DNA of 64,000 nt from Aquabacterium humicola (GTDB taxonomy: Bacteria; Pseudomonadota; Gammaproteobacteria; Burkholderiales; Burkholderiaceae_C): the NCBI RefSeq assembly GCF_030167915.1, contig NZ_JARGNB010000001.1, forward strand, positions 1,860,001 to 1,924,000. Direction: 5' to 3'. Positions 10,458 through 19,945 of the stretch are shown here, one piece after another (within the stretch, counting starts at the first letter, position 1; each line of letters begins with the position of its first letter). A program made the position numbers and the translations under genes. Below the pieces are notes generated by a model, which was given only the letters and a program-made list of their open reading frames with translations, was not told where the DNA came from and did not search any database.

Positions 10458-11560
10458 GGTTTCTTGGGGTCGCTGCCGGGCTTGGCGAGCGCGCCAACGA
10501 GCTGCTGCAGCATCGCCAGGATCTGCAGGTTGGTGCGCTCCAGGCGCAGCAAGCCGCGCTCCAGGCGCTGCAGCTGGTCGCCGCGCTGTTCGGCGGTGAG
10601 GCTGGCGAGCTGGCGCGACATCGCGCCGGCCGCCTCGGGATCGAGCTTCAGCTGCGTGAGGTCGACATCGAGCTCCATCACGTCGCTGCTGCCGCCGACG
10701 GCGCCCGCCGTCGTGCGCACCGCCGGCACCGCGGGCGCGGCGGGCAGCGCCGATTCCTGCGCGATGTCGCGCATCACTTCGTCGACGTCGGCCTTGGCCA
10801 GGTGCGACTTGCCGGCCAGGAAGCCCAGCAGCAGCAGGCGATCGCAGACCGAATTGATGCGGCGCGGGATGCCGCCGCTGGCCTGGTGGATCGCGGTGAA
10901 GGCGTCGGCCTCGAAGCTGGGCTTGCCGGTGGAGCCGGCGCACTTCAGGCGGTGCTCGATGTAGTGCTGCGTCTCCTCGGCGTCGAGCGGGCCGATGTGG
11001 CAGGTGGCCGCGACACGCTGGCGGAACTGCTCCATCTCGGGCCGCTGCAGGATCTCGCGGAACTCGGGCTGGCCGACCAGGAAACTCTGCATCAGCGCCT
11101 GGTTGCCGAACTGGAAGTTCGACAGCATGCGCAGCTCCTCGACCGCCCGCGGCGTCAGGTTCTGCGCCTCGTCGACGATCAGCAGGCAGCGCTTGCCCTT
11201 GCTGGTCTGGCTGATCAGGAAGGCCTCGAGGGTGATCAGCAGCTCGGACTTCGGCACGTCCTTGACCCGGAAGCCGAAGGCGGCGCCGACCATGCGCAAG
11301 GTGTCCTCGGCGCCGAGCTGGGTCGTCACCAGGTGGCCGACGATGACGTTCGAGCCGTGCAGGCCGTCGATCAGCGCGCGCAGCAGCGTGGTCTTGCCGG
11401 CGCCGATCTCGCCGGTGATGACGATGAAGCCCTCGTTGCGCGAGACGCCGTAGTCGAGGTAGGCCTTCGCGCGCCGGTGCTGCTTGCTGCCGAAGTAGAA
11501 GCTCGGGTCCGGGTTGAGCTGGAAGGGCTTGTTGCTGAGCCCGTAGAACGCTTCGTACAT
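10454..11560 (-). CDS. XrtA-associated ExeA/MSHA-type ATPase (TIGR03015 type)
   Basis: 368 residues. The N-terminus (MYEAFYGLSNKPFQLNPDP) is the classic opening of ExeA/MshM-like AAA ATPases. Walker A is GEIGAGKT (residues 50-57) and Walker B is CLLIVDEAQNL, followed by a C-terminal helical region rich in Leu and Gln (LERGLLRLERTNLQIL) that looks coiled-coil. Family members sit in exosortase polysaccharide loci and are thought to help assemble or power the export machinery; the mechanism is unknown. It lies 13 bases behind the beta-barrel gene and overlaps wecB by 4 bases. Confidence 0.9.
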   Translation of the reverse strand: MYEAFYGLSNKPFQLNPDPSFYFGSKQHRRAKAYLDYGVSRNEGFIVITGEIGAGKTTLLRALIDGLHGSNVIVGHLVTTQLGAEDTLRMVGAAFGFRVKDVPKSELLITLEAFLISQTSKGKRCLLIVDEAQNLTPRAVEELRMLSNFQFGNQALMQSFLVGQPEFREILQRPEMEQFRQRVAATCHIGPLDAEETQHYIEHRLKCAGSTGKPSFEADAFTAIHQASGGIPRRINSVCDRLLLLGFLAGKSHLAKADVDEVMRDIAQESALPAAPAVPAVRTTAGAVGGSSDVMELDVDLTQLKLDPEAAGAMSRQLASLTAEQRGDQLQRLERGLLRLERTNLQILAMLQQLVGALAKPGSDPKKP

Positions 11561-11573
11561 GGCGGTGCGCTGT

Positions 11574-13166
11574 TCAGAACCGCACGCCGAACGTGGCGAA
11601 GACCGCGTTCTCGTTGTAGGGGTTCTGCTGGGTGTCGAACTCGACGTGGCGCGCGCCGAGCGAGAAGTTGCTCGACGGGCCGAGACGCGTGGTCCAGTTC
11701 AGCGTGGCCGACGTCAGCTCGTTGTTGCGGGTCTCGCTGGCGCCGCGGCTGCGCTGCCAGGTCAGCGTCATGCTGATGCCGGCGACCGGGGTCAGGCGAT
11801 GGCCGAGTGTCAGTGCCGCGCCCTGCTGGCGGACCGCCGGGTCGGTGGTCAGGTCGTCGAAGACGCTGGACACGCCGTCGACGCGGCGGGAGTCGCTGCG
11901 GTACGCGGTGAACAGCGCGTTGCTGCGCACGCCCTGCCAGCCGAAACCGAGCTCCTGGCGGCTCACCAACGTGACGGCCGAGTTCAGGAAGGACGCGTTG
12001 ACCACGGCCGAGGCCGGGATGCCCCTCTGCTCCATGTACTTCAGGACGATGTCGCGTCGTTGGACCGGATCGGGCACCTGGCTGGCGAGCAGGTCGTCCA
12101 GCAACTGGAACGCATCCTGCAGCACCGTCGTGGCCTGGTTGGGCTGGGCGTTCTGCAGGTCGCGGGAACTGGTGAAGCGCCAGGTCGTGCGGGCTTCGCG
12201 GTGCACGAAGCTGACGCTGTGCGCGTCGCCGAAGAAGCGGTGGTCTCGCGTCGCCGACAGCGAGGTGCGCGGACTCGGCACCCAGACCACGCCGACGCCC
12301 CAGGTGTTGTTGTTCTTCGCGCCCAGCGTCGTGATGTCGTTCTCTTCGCGGCCGAGGCTCGCGTTGAAGCGCAGGCTCGGGTCGGGCTGGAAGACCAGTC
12401 CGGCCAGCGCGCGCGTGTCCTGCGTCGTGCGGCCGTTCTTGAACTTGTAGTTGCTGCGCACGAGGCTGGCATTCCAGCCCAGGCGCACGCCGGGCCGGGC
12501 GCCGATCGACAAGGATTCGGTGCGGGTGCTCAGGTCGCCGCGCGAACTGCCCTCGGTCGACTGGTGGGCGAAGTTGACGCGCGCGTCGAAGACGGCGCTG
12601 CTGCCGATGCGCCCGCGCAGCGAGGGCGTGAGCGACAGGTTGCGCACCTCGGTGGTGTTCGGGTTGTCGAGCGAACGGCCGACGTCCTGGATGCCGAAGG
12701 CGGAGATCGCCTGGCGCGATATCGATGCGGCCCCGTCGAGGTAGAACAGGTTCTCGATCAGCACCGCGTTCACCGCGCTGCGCAGGGCCTGCCCGACCTT
12801 GTCGGACTTCGACTCGCGCGCGTGCACGGTGCCGGTGAGCTGGTAGTCGAGCACGCCGTTGACGCGATCGGAACGCAGCGCGGCGTTGATGCCGGCCGAC
12901 AGCTGGGTGATCGCGTCGGACCGCTTCTCGCTGTCGCGCAGCATCGCGTTGTCGGTCAGCGTCTCCGTGACCGATGCGCTCATGTCGACCGTCAGCGCAC
13001 GACCGCGCTGGCCCGTCGCCCCCTGTTCGGCGGCCTGCCGCGTCGGTTGCACCTGCTGGGCCTGCTGCGCCCCGACGCCGGACGCGGCCAGCAGCAACGC
13101 CAGCGGCCACAGGCGCCGGCGCGGCAGACAGGCACGATCGCAGTCTCCAGTGGCTGGATGCATCAT
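11574..13166 (-). CDS. XrtA-associated outer-membrane beta-barrel protein (TIGR03016 type)
   Basis: About 530 residues. A hydrophobic signal segment (LWPLALLLAASGVGAQ) is followed by alternating hydrophobic/polar strands and ends in the aromatic ATFGVRF, the terminal Phe signature of outer-membrane barrels. This fits the PEP-CTERM-system outer-membrane protein family, probably the pore through which the polysaccharide leaves the cell. Two adjacent Met codons (13166, 13163) compete for the start; the gap to the kinase gene is 20 bases. Confidence 0.85.
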   Translation of the reverse strand: MMHPATGDCDRACLPRRRLWPLALLLAASGVGAQQAQQVQPTRQAAEQGATGQRGRALTVDMSASVTETLTDNAMLRDSEKRSDAITQLSAGINAALRSDRVNGVLDYQLTGTVHARESKSDKVGQALRSAVNAVLIENLFYLDGAASISRQAISAFGIQDVGRSLDNPNTTEVRNLSLTPSLRGRIGSSAVFDARVNFAHQSTEGSSRGDLSTRTESLSIGARPGVRLGWNASLVRSNYKFKNGRTTQDTRALAGLVFQPDPSLRFNASLGREENDITTLGAKNNNTWGVGVVWVPSPRTSLSATRDHRFFGDAHSVSFVHREARTTWRFTSSRDLQNAQPNQATTVLQDAFQLLDDLLASQVPDPVQRRDIVLKYMEQRGIPASAVVNASFLNSAVTLVSRQELGFGWQGVRSNALFTAYRSDSRRVDGVSSVFDDLTTDPAVRQQGAALTLGHRLTPVAGISMTLTWQRSRGASETRNNELTSATLNWTTRLGPSSNFSLGARHVEFDTQQNPYNENAVFATFGVRF

Positions 13167-13186
13167 CAGGTCAGGGCACGCCGGCT

Positions 13187-14167
13187 TCAGCCGGGCATCT
13201 GTTCGGGGTCGCCGTAGCTGCCGTAGCCGTACGAATAACCGTAGGCCCCGTGGGCGTTGCTCTGCGCCTTGTTCAGCAGCATCAGCCGCACCGGGCAGGA
13301 TTCGATCGTGGACAGCGCGTGCTGCACGTCCGCCTGCAGCGTCTTGCCGGCATGCACGACGACGACGATCTGGCCCATGTGCGAGGCCAGCACGCGCGAT
13401 TCGGTGGTCAGCAGCAGCGGCGGAGAATCGAAGATCACGATCCGGTCGTGGTAGCGCGTCGCGATGTCGTCGAGCAGCTGGCGCATCGAGTCGCTGGCCA
13501 GCAGCTCGGTGGCGCGCGGGTGCGGTGAACCGCTCGGCAGCAGCGTCAGCTTGTCGATGTTGGTGCGCATCAGCACCTGCGACATCTCGGCGCGGCCCTC
13601 CAGCAGGTCGAGCAGGCCGGGGCCCGGCGGCAGGCCGAGCATGCGCAGCACCGACGGCCGCGCGACGTCGGCGTCGACCAGCATCACCGTGTGGTCGAGC
13701 TCGGCGGCGATGCTCATCGCGAGGTTGATCGACGTGAAGCTCTTGCCCTCGCCGGACAAGGCGCTGGTCACCATGATCAGGTTGCCGTGGTTCAGCGGCA
13801 CCGCCCCCTTGCCGATCGCATTGAGGATCAGCGGGCGCTTGATGACGCGGTACTGGTCGGCGACGTTCGAGCGCGGCGCGTTGGGCGTGACGATGCCGAT
13901 CGCCGCCAGCTGGTCGAGGTCGAGCTCGACGCGGCGCGACGTGACGGCCGGCTCCTCGGCCGGCCGGGCGACAAGGCCCGACGGCGCCGGCGGCGTGACC
14001 AGCGGCGGCGCGACCGGCGTCGCGGCGTAGCGCGGCGACATGAGGTCGCCGGGCGCGGTGGCCGTCGGCGTCACGGTGTCGGCCGCCGGCGCCTCGCCGG
14101 GGATCTCGATGCCGGATTCGCGGATCTGCGCGAGACGCCGCGCGGCCTGTTCGATCAAGCTGCTCAT
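13187..14167 (-). CDS. XrtA-associated tyrosine autokinase (BY-kinase; TIGR03018 type)
   Basis: 326 residues. A variable P/A-rich N-terminus leads into a CpsD/Wzc-type kinase domain with Walker A TSALSGEGKSFTS (about 134-146), Walker A' VMLVDADVARPS (161-172) and a Walker B-like IVIFDSPPLL. The C-terminus is a Tyr cluster, GAYGYSYGYGSYGD, where bacterial tyrosine kinases autophosphorylate. The membrane partner (chain-length determinant) is the separate gene just upstream, 3 bases away, so this is the split form of Wzc. Phosphorylation cycles should control polymer length and export. Confidence 0.92.
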   Translation of the reverse strand: MSSLIEQAARRLAQIRESGIEIPGEAPAADTVTPTATAPGDLMSPRYAATPVAPPLVTPPAPSGLVARPAEEPAVTSRRVELDLDQLAAIGIVTPNAPRSNVADQYRVIKRPLILNAIGKGAVPLNHGNLIMVTSALSGEGKSFTSINLAMSIAAELDHTVMLVDADVARPSVLRMLGLPPGPGLLDLLEGRAEMSQVLMRTNIDKLTLLPSGSPHPRATELLASDSMRQLLDDIATRYHDRIVIFDSPPLLLTTESRVLASHMGQIVVVVHAGKTLQADVQHALSTIESCPVRLMLLNKAQSNAHGAYGYSYGYGSYGDPEQMPG

Positions 14168-14170
14168 CGT

Positions 14171-15751
14171 TCAACCCACCTGCCTGCTGACGACGATCGT
14201 CAGCGCGATCAGCCCGATCACGTAGACACCGACCAGGCTGCCCGATCCGGCCAGGAAGCGCAGCAGGTCGACCCGCGACTTGCGGGTATCGTCGTCGCTG
14301 AGCACCAGCGACACCACCCCGAGCACCGGCAGGCCGGTCTTCGCGCGCAGCTCGTAGGCTGCGTCGTAGACCGGGCGCAGCTGGCTGGCGGCGAAAGCCA
14401 CGAACAGGCCCACGCCGAGCGCCGCGGCGAGCGCGAGCGGGTAGAGCAGGAAGCGGTTCGGCGACACCGGACGCGAGGACACGCGCGGCGGGTCGATCAG
14501 GCGGAAGTCGGCCACGCCGGAAGCGACGTCGAGGTCGCCGGACATCACCGCGGCCTGGCGACGGGCGACGAGGTCCTCGTAGTTCTTCTTGATGATCGCG
14601 TAGTCGCGGTTCAATTGCGCGGCCTCGGCCTCGATCTGCGGCGAGGTCTTCAGCGCCGCCTTGGCCTGCGCGTAGCGGTTCGAGTACTCGGCAACGCGCG
14701 CGCGCAGCGCGGCGACCTGGACTTCCGAGGTGGCGAGCAGGCGGCCCAGCTCCTGCGCGGCCAGGCCGGCCTGCTGCGTGCCGCCGCTGGCGGGCTGCGA
14801 CAGCGCGAGCTTGCGCTGCTCGGCGACTTCCTTCTTCTTCTGCTCCTCGAGGTCCTTCAGCAGGCGGCGCGTGCTGATGATGTCGGGATGCTGCTCGGTG
14901 TAGCGCTGCAGCAGCGCGTCGAGGATGCGCTTCTGTTCGGCGATGCGGGCGTCCAGCTCGGGCGTCGCGACACTGACCGCAGATTCCTGCAGCAGGCTCT
15001 GCGAGACGCTGGTATTGGCCTGCCGCTCGGCGGTGAGCTGCTGCTTCGCGGCCTCGCGCGCGTTCTCGGCTTCGCGCAGTTCGAGCCGCGCCTGCTCCAG
15101 CTGCTTGCTGATCTCGCCCAGGCGTGACGCGGAGTCGCGGCCGTCCGCCGTCTGCATGTCGATGTTGCGCAGCCGGAATTCCTTCAGCCGCGTCTCGGCC
15201 TCCTCGAGCTTGGCCTCGTAGGTCTTGATCTGCTCGTTCAGGAAGACCTTGGCCGAGTCGGTGTCCTTGCGGCTCGCGCCGAGGCTGGACTCGACGAAGA
15301 TCGAGACCAGCGACTGGATCACGCGCTTGGCCTTCTCCTTGTCGGCGTCGCGGTAGCTCAGCGAATAGAGGTTGTCGCGATTGGTACCGCGGATCTCGAG
15401 CGACTTGGTCAGGTTCTCGATCAGCGCTTCCTGCTGGGCCTTCGACTCGTTCTTCAGGTCGAGGTCGGCCATGCGGATCAGCTTCTCGACGTTCGGCCGG
15501 CTGATCAGCGTGCGGCTGAGCATCACGACCTGCTGCTCGACGTTCGGCTGCACGGTCAGGCCCGACATCAGCGGCTTCAGGATCGACTGCGTGTCGACGA
15601 AGATGCGCGCGGTGGCCTCGTACTTGTCCGGCACGTAGAAGACGACGACGGCGCCGGCGATGCCGACGACCCACGCGGAGATCAGCGCCGGCCAGCGGAA
15701 TTTCCACATCCGGCGGAGGATCGTCGTGAGTTGGTTGATCAGGTCTTCCAT
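14171..15751 (-). CDS. XrtA-system polysaccharide chain-length determinant (Wzz domain; TIGR03007 type)
   Basis: 526 residues. One membrane helix near the N-terminus (ISAWVVGIAGAVVVFYV), a long periplasmic part with strong coiled-coil character (LEEAETRLKEFRLRNID, and KQLEQARLELREAENAREAA), a PxxP-like stretch before the second membrane helix (FLLYPLALAAALGVGLFVAF), and a third hydrophobic C-terminal segment. Such PCP proteins set polymer length and activate the partner tyrosine kinase encoded 3 bases downstream. The start ATG at 15751 gives the usual family N-terminus. Confidence 0.9.
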   Translation of the reverse strand: MEDLINQLTTILRRMWKFRWPALISAWVVGIAGAVVVFYVPDKYEATARIFVDTQSILKPLMSGLTVQPNVEQQVVMLSRTLISRPNVEKLIRMADLDLKNESKAQQEALIENLTKSLEIRGTNRDNLYSLSYRDADKEKAKRVIQSLVSIFVESSLGASRKDTDSAKVFLNEQIKTYEAKLEEAETRLKEFRLRNIDMQTADGRDSASRLGEISKQLEQARLELREAENAREAAKQQLTAERQANTSVSQSLLQESAVSVATPELDARIAEQKRILDALLQRYTEQHPDIISTRRLLKDLEEQKKKEVAEQRKLALSQPASGGTQQAGLAAQELGRLLATSEVQVAALRARVAEYSNRYAQAKAALKTSPQIEAEAAQLNRDYAIIKKNYEDLVARRQAAVMSGDLDVASGVADFRLIDPPRVSSRPVSPNRFLLYPLALAAALGVGLFVAFAASQLRPVYDAAYELRAKTGLPVLGVVSLVLSDDDTRKSRVDLLRFLAGSGSLVGVYVIGLIALTIVVSRQVG

Positions 15752-15806
15752 GGCACTTCTGGTTGAGCCGGCTTCAGGTTCGGGGACGCGTCGCGGGACC
15801 GCGCGG

Positions 15807-16439
15807 TCAGAACAGGCCCTGCGGGATGATCAGGATGTCGCCCGGCTTCATCTCGACATTGGCCGACACGTCGCCGCGCTTGATCAGGTCCTTCAGGCGC
15901 ACCGAGTACTGCTTGTTGCCCTCGGCGCTGCGCAGGATCGTGGCGCCGTTGCCGTCGGCGAAATCAGTCAGGCCGCCGACGGCGATCATCACGTCGAGCA
16001 GCGTCATCTTCTGCTTGTAGGGCAGGAACTGCGGCTTGGCGGCTTCGCCGACGACGCGGATCTGCTCGCTGTAGGGGCCGACGAAGCCGGTGACGATCAC
16101 GGTCACGACCGGATCACGCACGTACTTCGACAGGCTTTTCTCGATGTCGCGCGCCAGGTCCGTCGAGGTCTTGCCCTGCGCCATCAGCTCGTCGATCAGC
16201 GGCGTGGCGATCTTGCCGTCCGGGCGCACCGGCACCGTCATCGACAGGTCGGCGTTGCGCCAGACGGTGATCTGCAGGGTGTCGCCGGGGCCGATCAGGT
16301 AGTTGTAGTTCTGCGTGTCGGCCTGCGCGGGCGCCGGCGGATGCGATCCGGTGCCGGCGCATGCGGCCAGCAAACCCACGGCGACCCCGAGAAGCAGCCA
16401 ACGACCAGCCCTACCGAACACACCTGCGATCGACTTCAC
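15807..16439 (-). CDS. Polysaccharide export outer-membrane lipoprotein (Wza/EpsE-like; TIGR03027 type)
   Basis: 210 residues. The signal peptide ends in the lipobox LLAAC, then a Poly_export domain (YLIGPGDTLQITVWRN) and a SLBB domain (VVGEAAKPQFLPYKQKMTLLDVMIAVGG), ending DILIIPQGLF. It should form the outer-membrane exit for the polymer. I chose the GTG at 16439 because GGGGAG lies about 6 bases upstream and the signal peptide starts right there; the frame runs open ~200 bases further but that part does not look coding. First gene of the minus-strand operon. Confidence 0.88.
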   Translation of the reverse strand: MKSIAGVFGRAGRWLLLGVAVGLLAACAGTGSHPPAPAQADTQNYNYLIGPGDTLQITVWRNADLSMTVPVRPDGKIATPLIDELMAQGKTSTDLARDIEKSLSKYVRDPVVTVIVTGFVGPYSEQIRVVGEAAKPQFLPYKQKMTLLDVMIAVGGLTDFADGNGATILRSAEGNKQYSVRLKDLIKRGDVSANVEMKPGDILIIPQGLF

Positions 16440-16678
16440 GCGCGACTCCCCATTGTGAAAAGACCGAGGCCCGGAACCGGCCTGACCGCCTTTCGCGGCC
16501 CGCCTCGAAGACAGCTCGGCACAAGCAATACGACACGGCGCCCTCCCGAGGCGCGGGCCGCAATGATGGCATAGATGCCTGTGGGCGCTGCAGATGGCGC
16601 ACGGCACAAAAGTCACGCTTGGGTCGATGCCATGCGGCAAACTTTGGATACCCCCCCAAAACCAATGGAAGCCCGACG
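16440..16678. other. Divergent intergenic region between the export operon and the ThiF-like gene
   Basis: 239 bases that must hold promoters for two divergent transcripts: the 13-gene exopolysaccharide operon (minus) and the ThiF-like gene (plus). The GGGGAG Shine-Dalgarno sequence of the export lipoprotein lies at its left edge and GGAAG lies before 16679. I looked for the sigma-54 pattern seen upstream of pepA on both strands and found none with correct spacing. No convincing -35/-10 pair can be called by eye. Confidence 0.4.
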
Positions 16679-17590
16679 ATGCCCACGTCCTTTGCCTATG
16701 CCGACGCGTTTTCGCGCAACATCGGCTGGGTGACGAAGCCCGAGCAGGAGCGCCTGCGCCGGTCCTGCGTCGCGATCGCCGGCATGGGCGGGGTCGGCGG
16801 CGTGCACCTGCTGACGCTGGCGCGGCTGGGCATCGGGCGCTTCCGCATCGCCGACTTCGACACCTTCGACATCGCCAACTTCAACCGGCAGGCCGGCGCC
16901 ACCATCTCGGCACTCGGGCGGCCGAAGGTCGACGTGCTCGCCGAGATGGCGCTGGACATCAATCCCGAACTGGAGATCGAGCGCTTTCCGGCCGGCGTGT
17001 CCGCCGACAACGTCGAGCGCTTCATCGGCGGCGCCGATGCCTACGTCGACGGCCTCGACTTCTTCGCCTTCTCGGCGCGCCAGCTCACCTTCGCGGCCTG
17101 CGACCGGCTGAAGGTGCCGGCCGTCACGGTCGCACCGCTGGGCATGGGGGCCGGGCTGCTCAACTTCCTGCCCGGGCAGATGTCCTTCGAGGACTATTTC
17201 CAGTGGGGCGACCAGCCAGACGACGAGAAGGCGCTGCGCTTCCTGGTCGGGCTTGCGCCCGCGCGGCTGCACCAGGGCTACCTCGTCGACCCGTCGGTCG
17301 TCAGCCTCGCCGAGCGGCGCACCCCGTCGACGATCATGGGCTGCCAGCTGTGCGCCGGCGTCGCCGGCACCGAGACGCTGAAGATCCTGCTCGGCGCCGG
17401 CCGCAGCGGCGGCGCCCGCGCGCGGGTGATCGCCGCGCCGCACGGCGTGCAGTTCGACGCCTACCGCAACCGCGTCTCCCACACTTGGCGCCCGGGCGGC
17501 AACCGGCACCCGCTGCAACGGCTGGCGATGATGATCGGCCGCCGCCAGTTGGCGCGCATGCGCGCCGAGGAGGCCGCGCGGGTGCGCTGA
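16679..17590 (+). CDS. ThiF/MoeB/E1-like adenylyltransferase
   Basis: 303 residues. A Rossmann ATP-binding motif (GMGGVGGVHLLTLARLGIG), the acidic strand end DFDTFD, the NFNRQ motif whose Arg is needed for adenylation, and a following GRPKVDVLAEMALDINP helix identify the E1/ThiF fold. A GCQLCAG stretch supplies Cys residues near the place of the catalytic or metal Cys in the family. E1-like enzymes activate the C-terminus of a ubiquitin-like or peptide substrate; no such partner gene is adjacent. ATG 16679 has GGAAG 7 bases upstream. It converges on the RND gene with 8 bases between. Confidence 0.82.
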   Translation: MPTSFAYADAFSRNIGWVTKPEQERLRRSCVAIAGMGGVGGVHLLTLARLGIGRFRIADFDTFDIANFNRQAGATISALGRPKVDVLAEMALDINPELEIERFPAGVSADNVERFIGGADAYVDGLDFFAFSARQLTFAACDRLKVPAVTVAPLGMGAGLLNFLPGQMSFEDYFQWGDQPDDEKALRFLVGLAPARLHQGYLVDPSVVSLAERRTPSTIMGCQLCAGVAGTETLKILLGAGRSGGARARVIAAPHGVQFDAYRNRVSHTWRPGGNRHPLQRLAMMIGRRQLARMRAEEAARVR

Positions 17591-17598
17591 AGACCGGA

Positions 17599-19941
17599 TC
17601 AGAGCCGCGTCGACGGCACCTCGGTCTCCGGGCTGGCCAGGGCCTGCGGCGCCTTGCGCCCGTCCTTCAGCAGCAGCAACGCCGGCAGCAGCAGCAGTTC
17701 GAAGACCTGACCCGCGAGCAGGCCGACAGCCGTCATCAGGCCGAAGTTCGAGGTCGGGATGAACTTGGAGCAGGCGAGCAGCGCGAACTGGCTCACCAGC
17801 AGCACGGCGATCGCCAGCACCGCACGCCCGGTCGACGCGAAGCTGCGGGCGATCGCCCAGACCGGTGCCGCCCCTTCGCGCAGCCGGTTGCGGTAGTGGT
17901 GGTAGATGTGGATCGTGTCGTCGACGGTGATGCCGAGCACGAGGCTGGCGATCATCACCGTCGCGGTGTCGATGTAGACATGCAGCGCCCCCATCACGAC
18001 GAAGACGAAGTACAGCGGCGCGAGATTGGGCACCATGCAGATGCCGGCCGCGCTGACCGAGCGCCACAGCACCAGCATCATGATGAAGATCTGCAGGAAC
18101 GCACTGGCGAAGCTGTTGATCTGCCCCGAGATCAGCAGGTCGGACTGGTCGGCGAAGAGCCGGCCATAACCGCCGATCTCCACCCGCAGGCCGGGCAGCG
18201 GGTTCTGCTTCACGTAGTCCCGGATCTGCTGGATGCTCGCCGAGATGCCGCGCGCGCCGTGCACGTTCAGGCTCAGCAGGATGCGCGCGCGCTGGAAGTC
18301 GCGGTCGACCAGCTCCGACAGGTCACGGCCGTCATAGACCAGCAGGTACTGCCGCAGCAGGCGGTCGGTCGGCGGCAGCATGCCTTTCGCGCCGGGCTTC
18401 TCGCCGCTCATGGCCCAGTGCATCTCCTCGACCAGGTCGACCATCGACCGCGCGCGGTCGACCGTGGGCAGTTGCTCCAGCCACTGCTGGAAACGGCGGA
18501 TCGAGCGCAGCGTCGCCAGGTTCTGCAGGCTGTCGGACCGGTCGCCGACGAGCAGGACCTCGACGCTGGTGACGCCGGTGAATTTCGACTCGATCAGCTG
18601 GGTGTGGCGGCTGACCGGGTGCTCGGGCCGGAAGAAGGCCAGCAGGTCCGACTCGACCTCCAGCCGCAGCAGCATCGGCGCGCACACCAGCAGCACCACG
18701 ATCGAGCCGCCGATCACCCCTTTCGGATGCCGCATGCTGAACAGCGCCAGCCGCCGCGCGAGCGTGCCGAAGCGGCCGAGTCCCGAGGCGCGGTCCGGCC
18801 AGCGCCGGTTGTCCCAGTGCCGAAGGAACGGCGGCACCAGGAAGAAGACGGTGATGAAGACGAAGATCGTGCCGAGCGCACCGGCGATGCCGAAGACCTG
18901 GATCGGCGGGATCGGCACGAAGATCAGGCTCAGCTGGCCGGCGCTGGTCGTCAGCACGTTGAACAGGCCGGGCTTGAGCGTGTCGTCCAGCGCCTGGTCG
19001 ACGCTGCGTCCGCGCGACAGGCCGGCTGCATGGCCCTGCTGCACGGCCGCGTAGAAGTGCAGCAGCGTCGCCGACGTGTAGGCCGCGAGCAGCGAGGGCA
19101 GGATGGCGGTGGCCATCGTATAGGGCTGCCCGGCGATGACGATCGCCGCGATCGTCGGCACGATCACCGTGGACATCGCCACCGCGCCGATCACCACCGG
19201 CCGCCAGCGACCGACGAGCCACCACATCAGCCCCAGCGCCAGCGCGAAGGTCAGCGGCACGAAGATCGCCGAGTCGTCGAAGATCGACTGCAGCTGCACG
19301 ACATCCATCGTGATCGGACCGGCGTCGCCCGCGTAGTAGCTGCGCAGGTCGTGGCTGATGATCTTTGCGGTCACCGCCAGCTTCAGCGCCAGGCGTTCGC
19401 TGCTTTCGGTCAGCACTTTCGGCCGCACGACGACGGCCAGGTACTGCGGATCGCGGGAGGCCACGGTGCCGAGCGCGAAGCGGTCGCGCGCGACGCGGCG
19501 CTGCAACTCGGCGGGCGTCTCGCGCTTGAGCGTCTTGACGTCGATCAGCTTGCCGACCGCGAAGCCGTCCGAGGTGCCGGAAATCTTCTCCACCGAGGTG
19601 ACGGCCGCGACGCGATCGATCAGCGCATGCCCCTCCAGGTCGGTCACGAAGCGATCGAGCCGCTTCAGGAAGTCGATGGTGTAGAGATCGGGGCCCTGGA
19701 AGACGACCGTGAGCAGCTCGTCGTTCGGGAACGAGCGGCGCAGCTCGTCGTGCACCTGCACCGCCGGCGAGCCGGCCGCGTAGTAGACCTCGGGCGAATT
19801 GTTGAACCGCAGGTCGATGACGAACCAGCCGCCGACGACGTGGATCAACACGACGATCAGCAGCGCCAGCGGCCACGACAGCACCCGGTGCTGCATCGGC
19901 CGGGCATGCCGGCGATGCGGGGTGAACAGCAGGCCGAACAC
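17599..19941 (-). CDS. RND/MMPL-family transporter (sterol-sensing-like)
   Basis: 780 residues with the duplicated RND layout: a membrane helix near residue 25, a large periplasmic loop starting RFNNSPEVYYAAGSP, five or six helices, then the same pattern again. The repeat unit ends with VLGITVDDTIHIYHHYRNRL, carrying the Asp pair expected for proton coupling. MMPL-type proteins move lipids or other hydrophobic molecules across the inner membrane. The GTG at 19941 lies 4 bases after the upstream stop; Met16 is an alternative start. Last gene of a four-gene run with methyltransferase, LolA-like and barrel genes. Confidence 0.88.
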   Translation of the reverse strand: MFGLLFTPHRRHARPMQHRVLSWPLALLIVVLIHVVGGWFVIDLRFNNSPEVYYAAGSPAVQVHDELRRSFPNDELLTVVFQGPDLYTIDFLKRLDRFVTDLEGHALIDRVAAVTSVEKISGTSDGFAVGKLIDVKTLKRETPAELQRRVARDRFALGTVASRDPQYLAVVVRPKVLTESSERLALKLAVTAKIISHDLRSYYAGDAGPITMDVVQLQSIFDDSAIFVPLTFALALGLMWWLVGRWRPVVIGAVAMSTVIVPTIAAIVIAGQPYTMATAILPSLLAAYTSATLLHFYAAVQQGHAAGLSRGRSVDQALDDTLKPGLFNVLTTSAGQLSLIFVPIPPIQVFGIAGALGTIFVFITVFFLVPPFLRHWDNRRWPDRASGLGRFGTLARRLALFSMRHPKGVIGGSIVVLLVCAPMLLRLEVESDLLAFFRPEHPVSRHTQLIESKFTGVTSVEVLLVGDRSDSLQNLATLRSIRRFQQWLEQLPTVDRARSMVDLVEEMHWAMSGEKPGAKGMLPPTDRLLRQYLLVYDGRDLSELVDRDFQRARILLSLNVHGARGISASIQQIRDYVKQNPLPGLRVEIGGYGRLFADQSDLLISGQINSFASAFLQIFIMMLVLWRSVSAAGICMVPNLAPLYFVFVVMGALHVYIDTATVMIASLVLGITVDDTIHIYHHYRNRLREGAAPVWAIARSFASTGRAVLAIAVLLVSQFALLACSKFIPTSNFGLMTAVGLLAGQVFELLLLPALLLLKDGRKAPQALASPETEVPSTRL

Positions 19942-19945
19942 GCCG

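Noticed and set aside
16440-16678. Sigma-54-like sequence ahead of the exopolysaccharide operon (TATTGCTT with GTG upstream)
   Set aside because: The -24 element lacks the GG at the needed distance.
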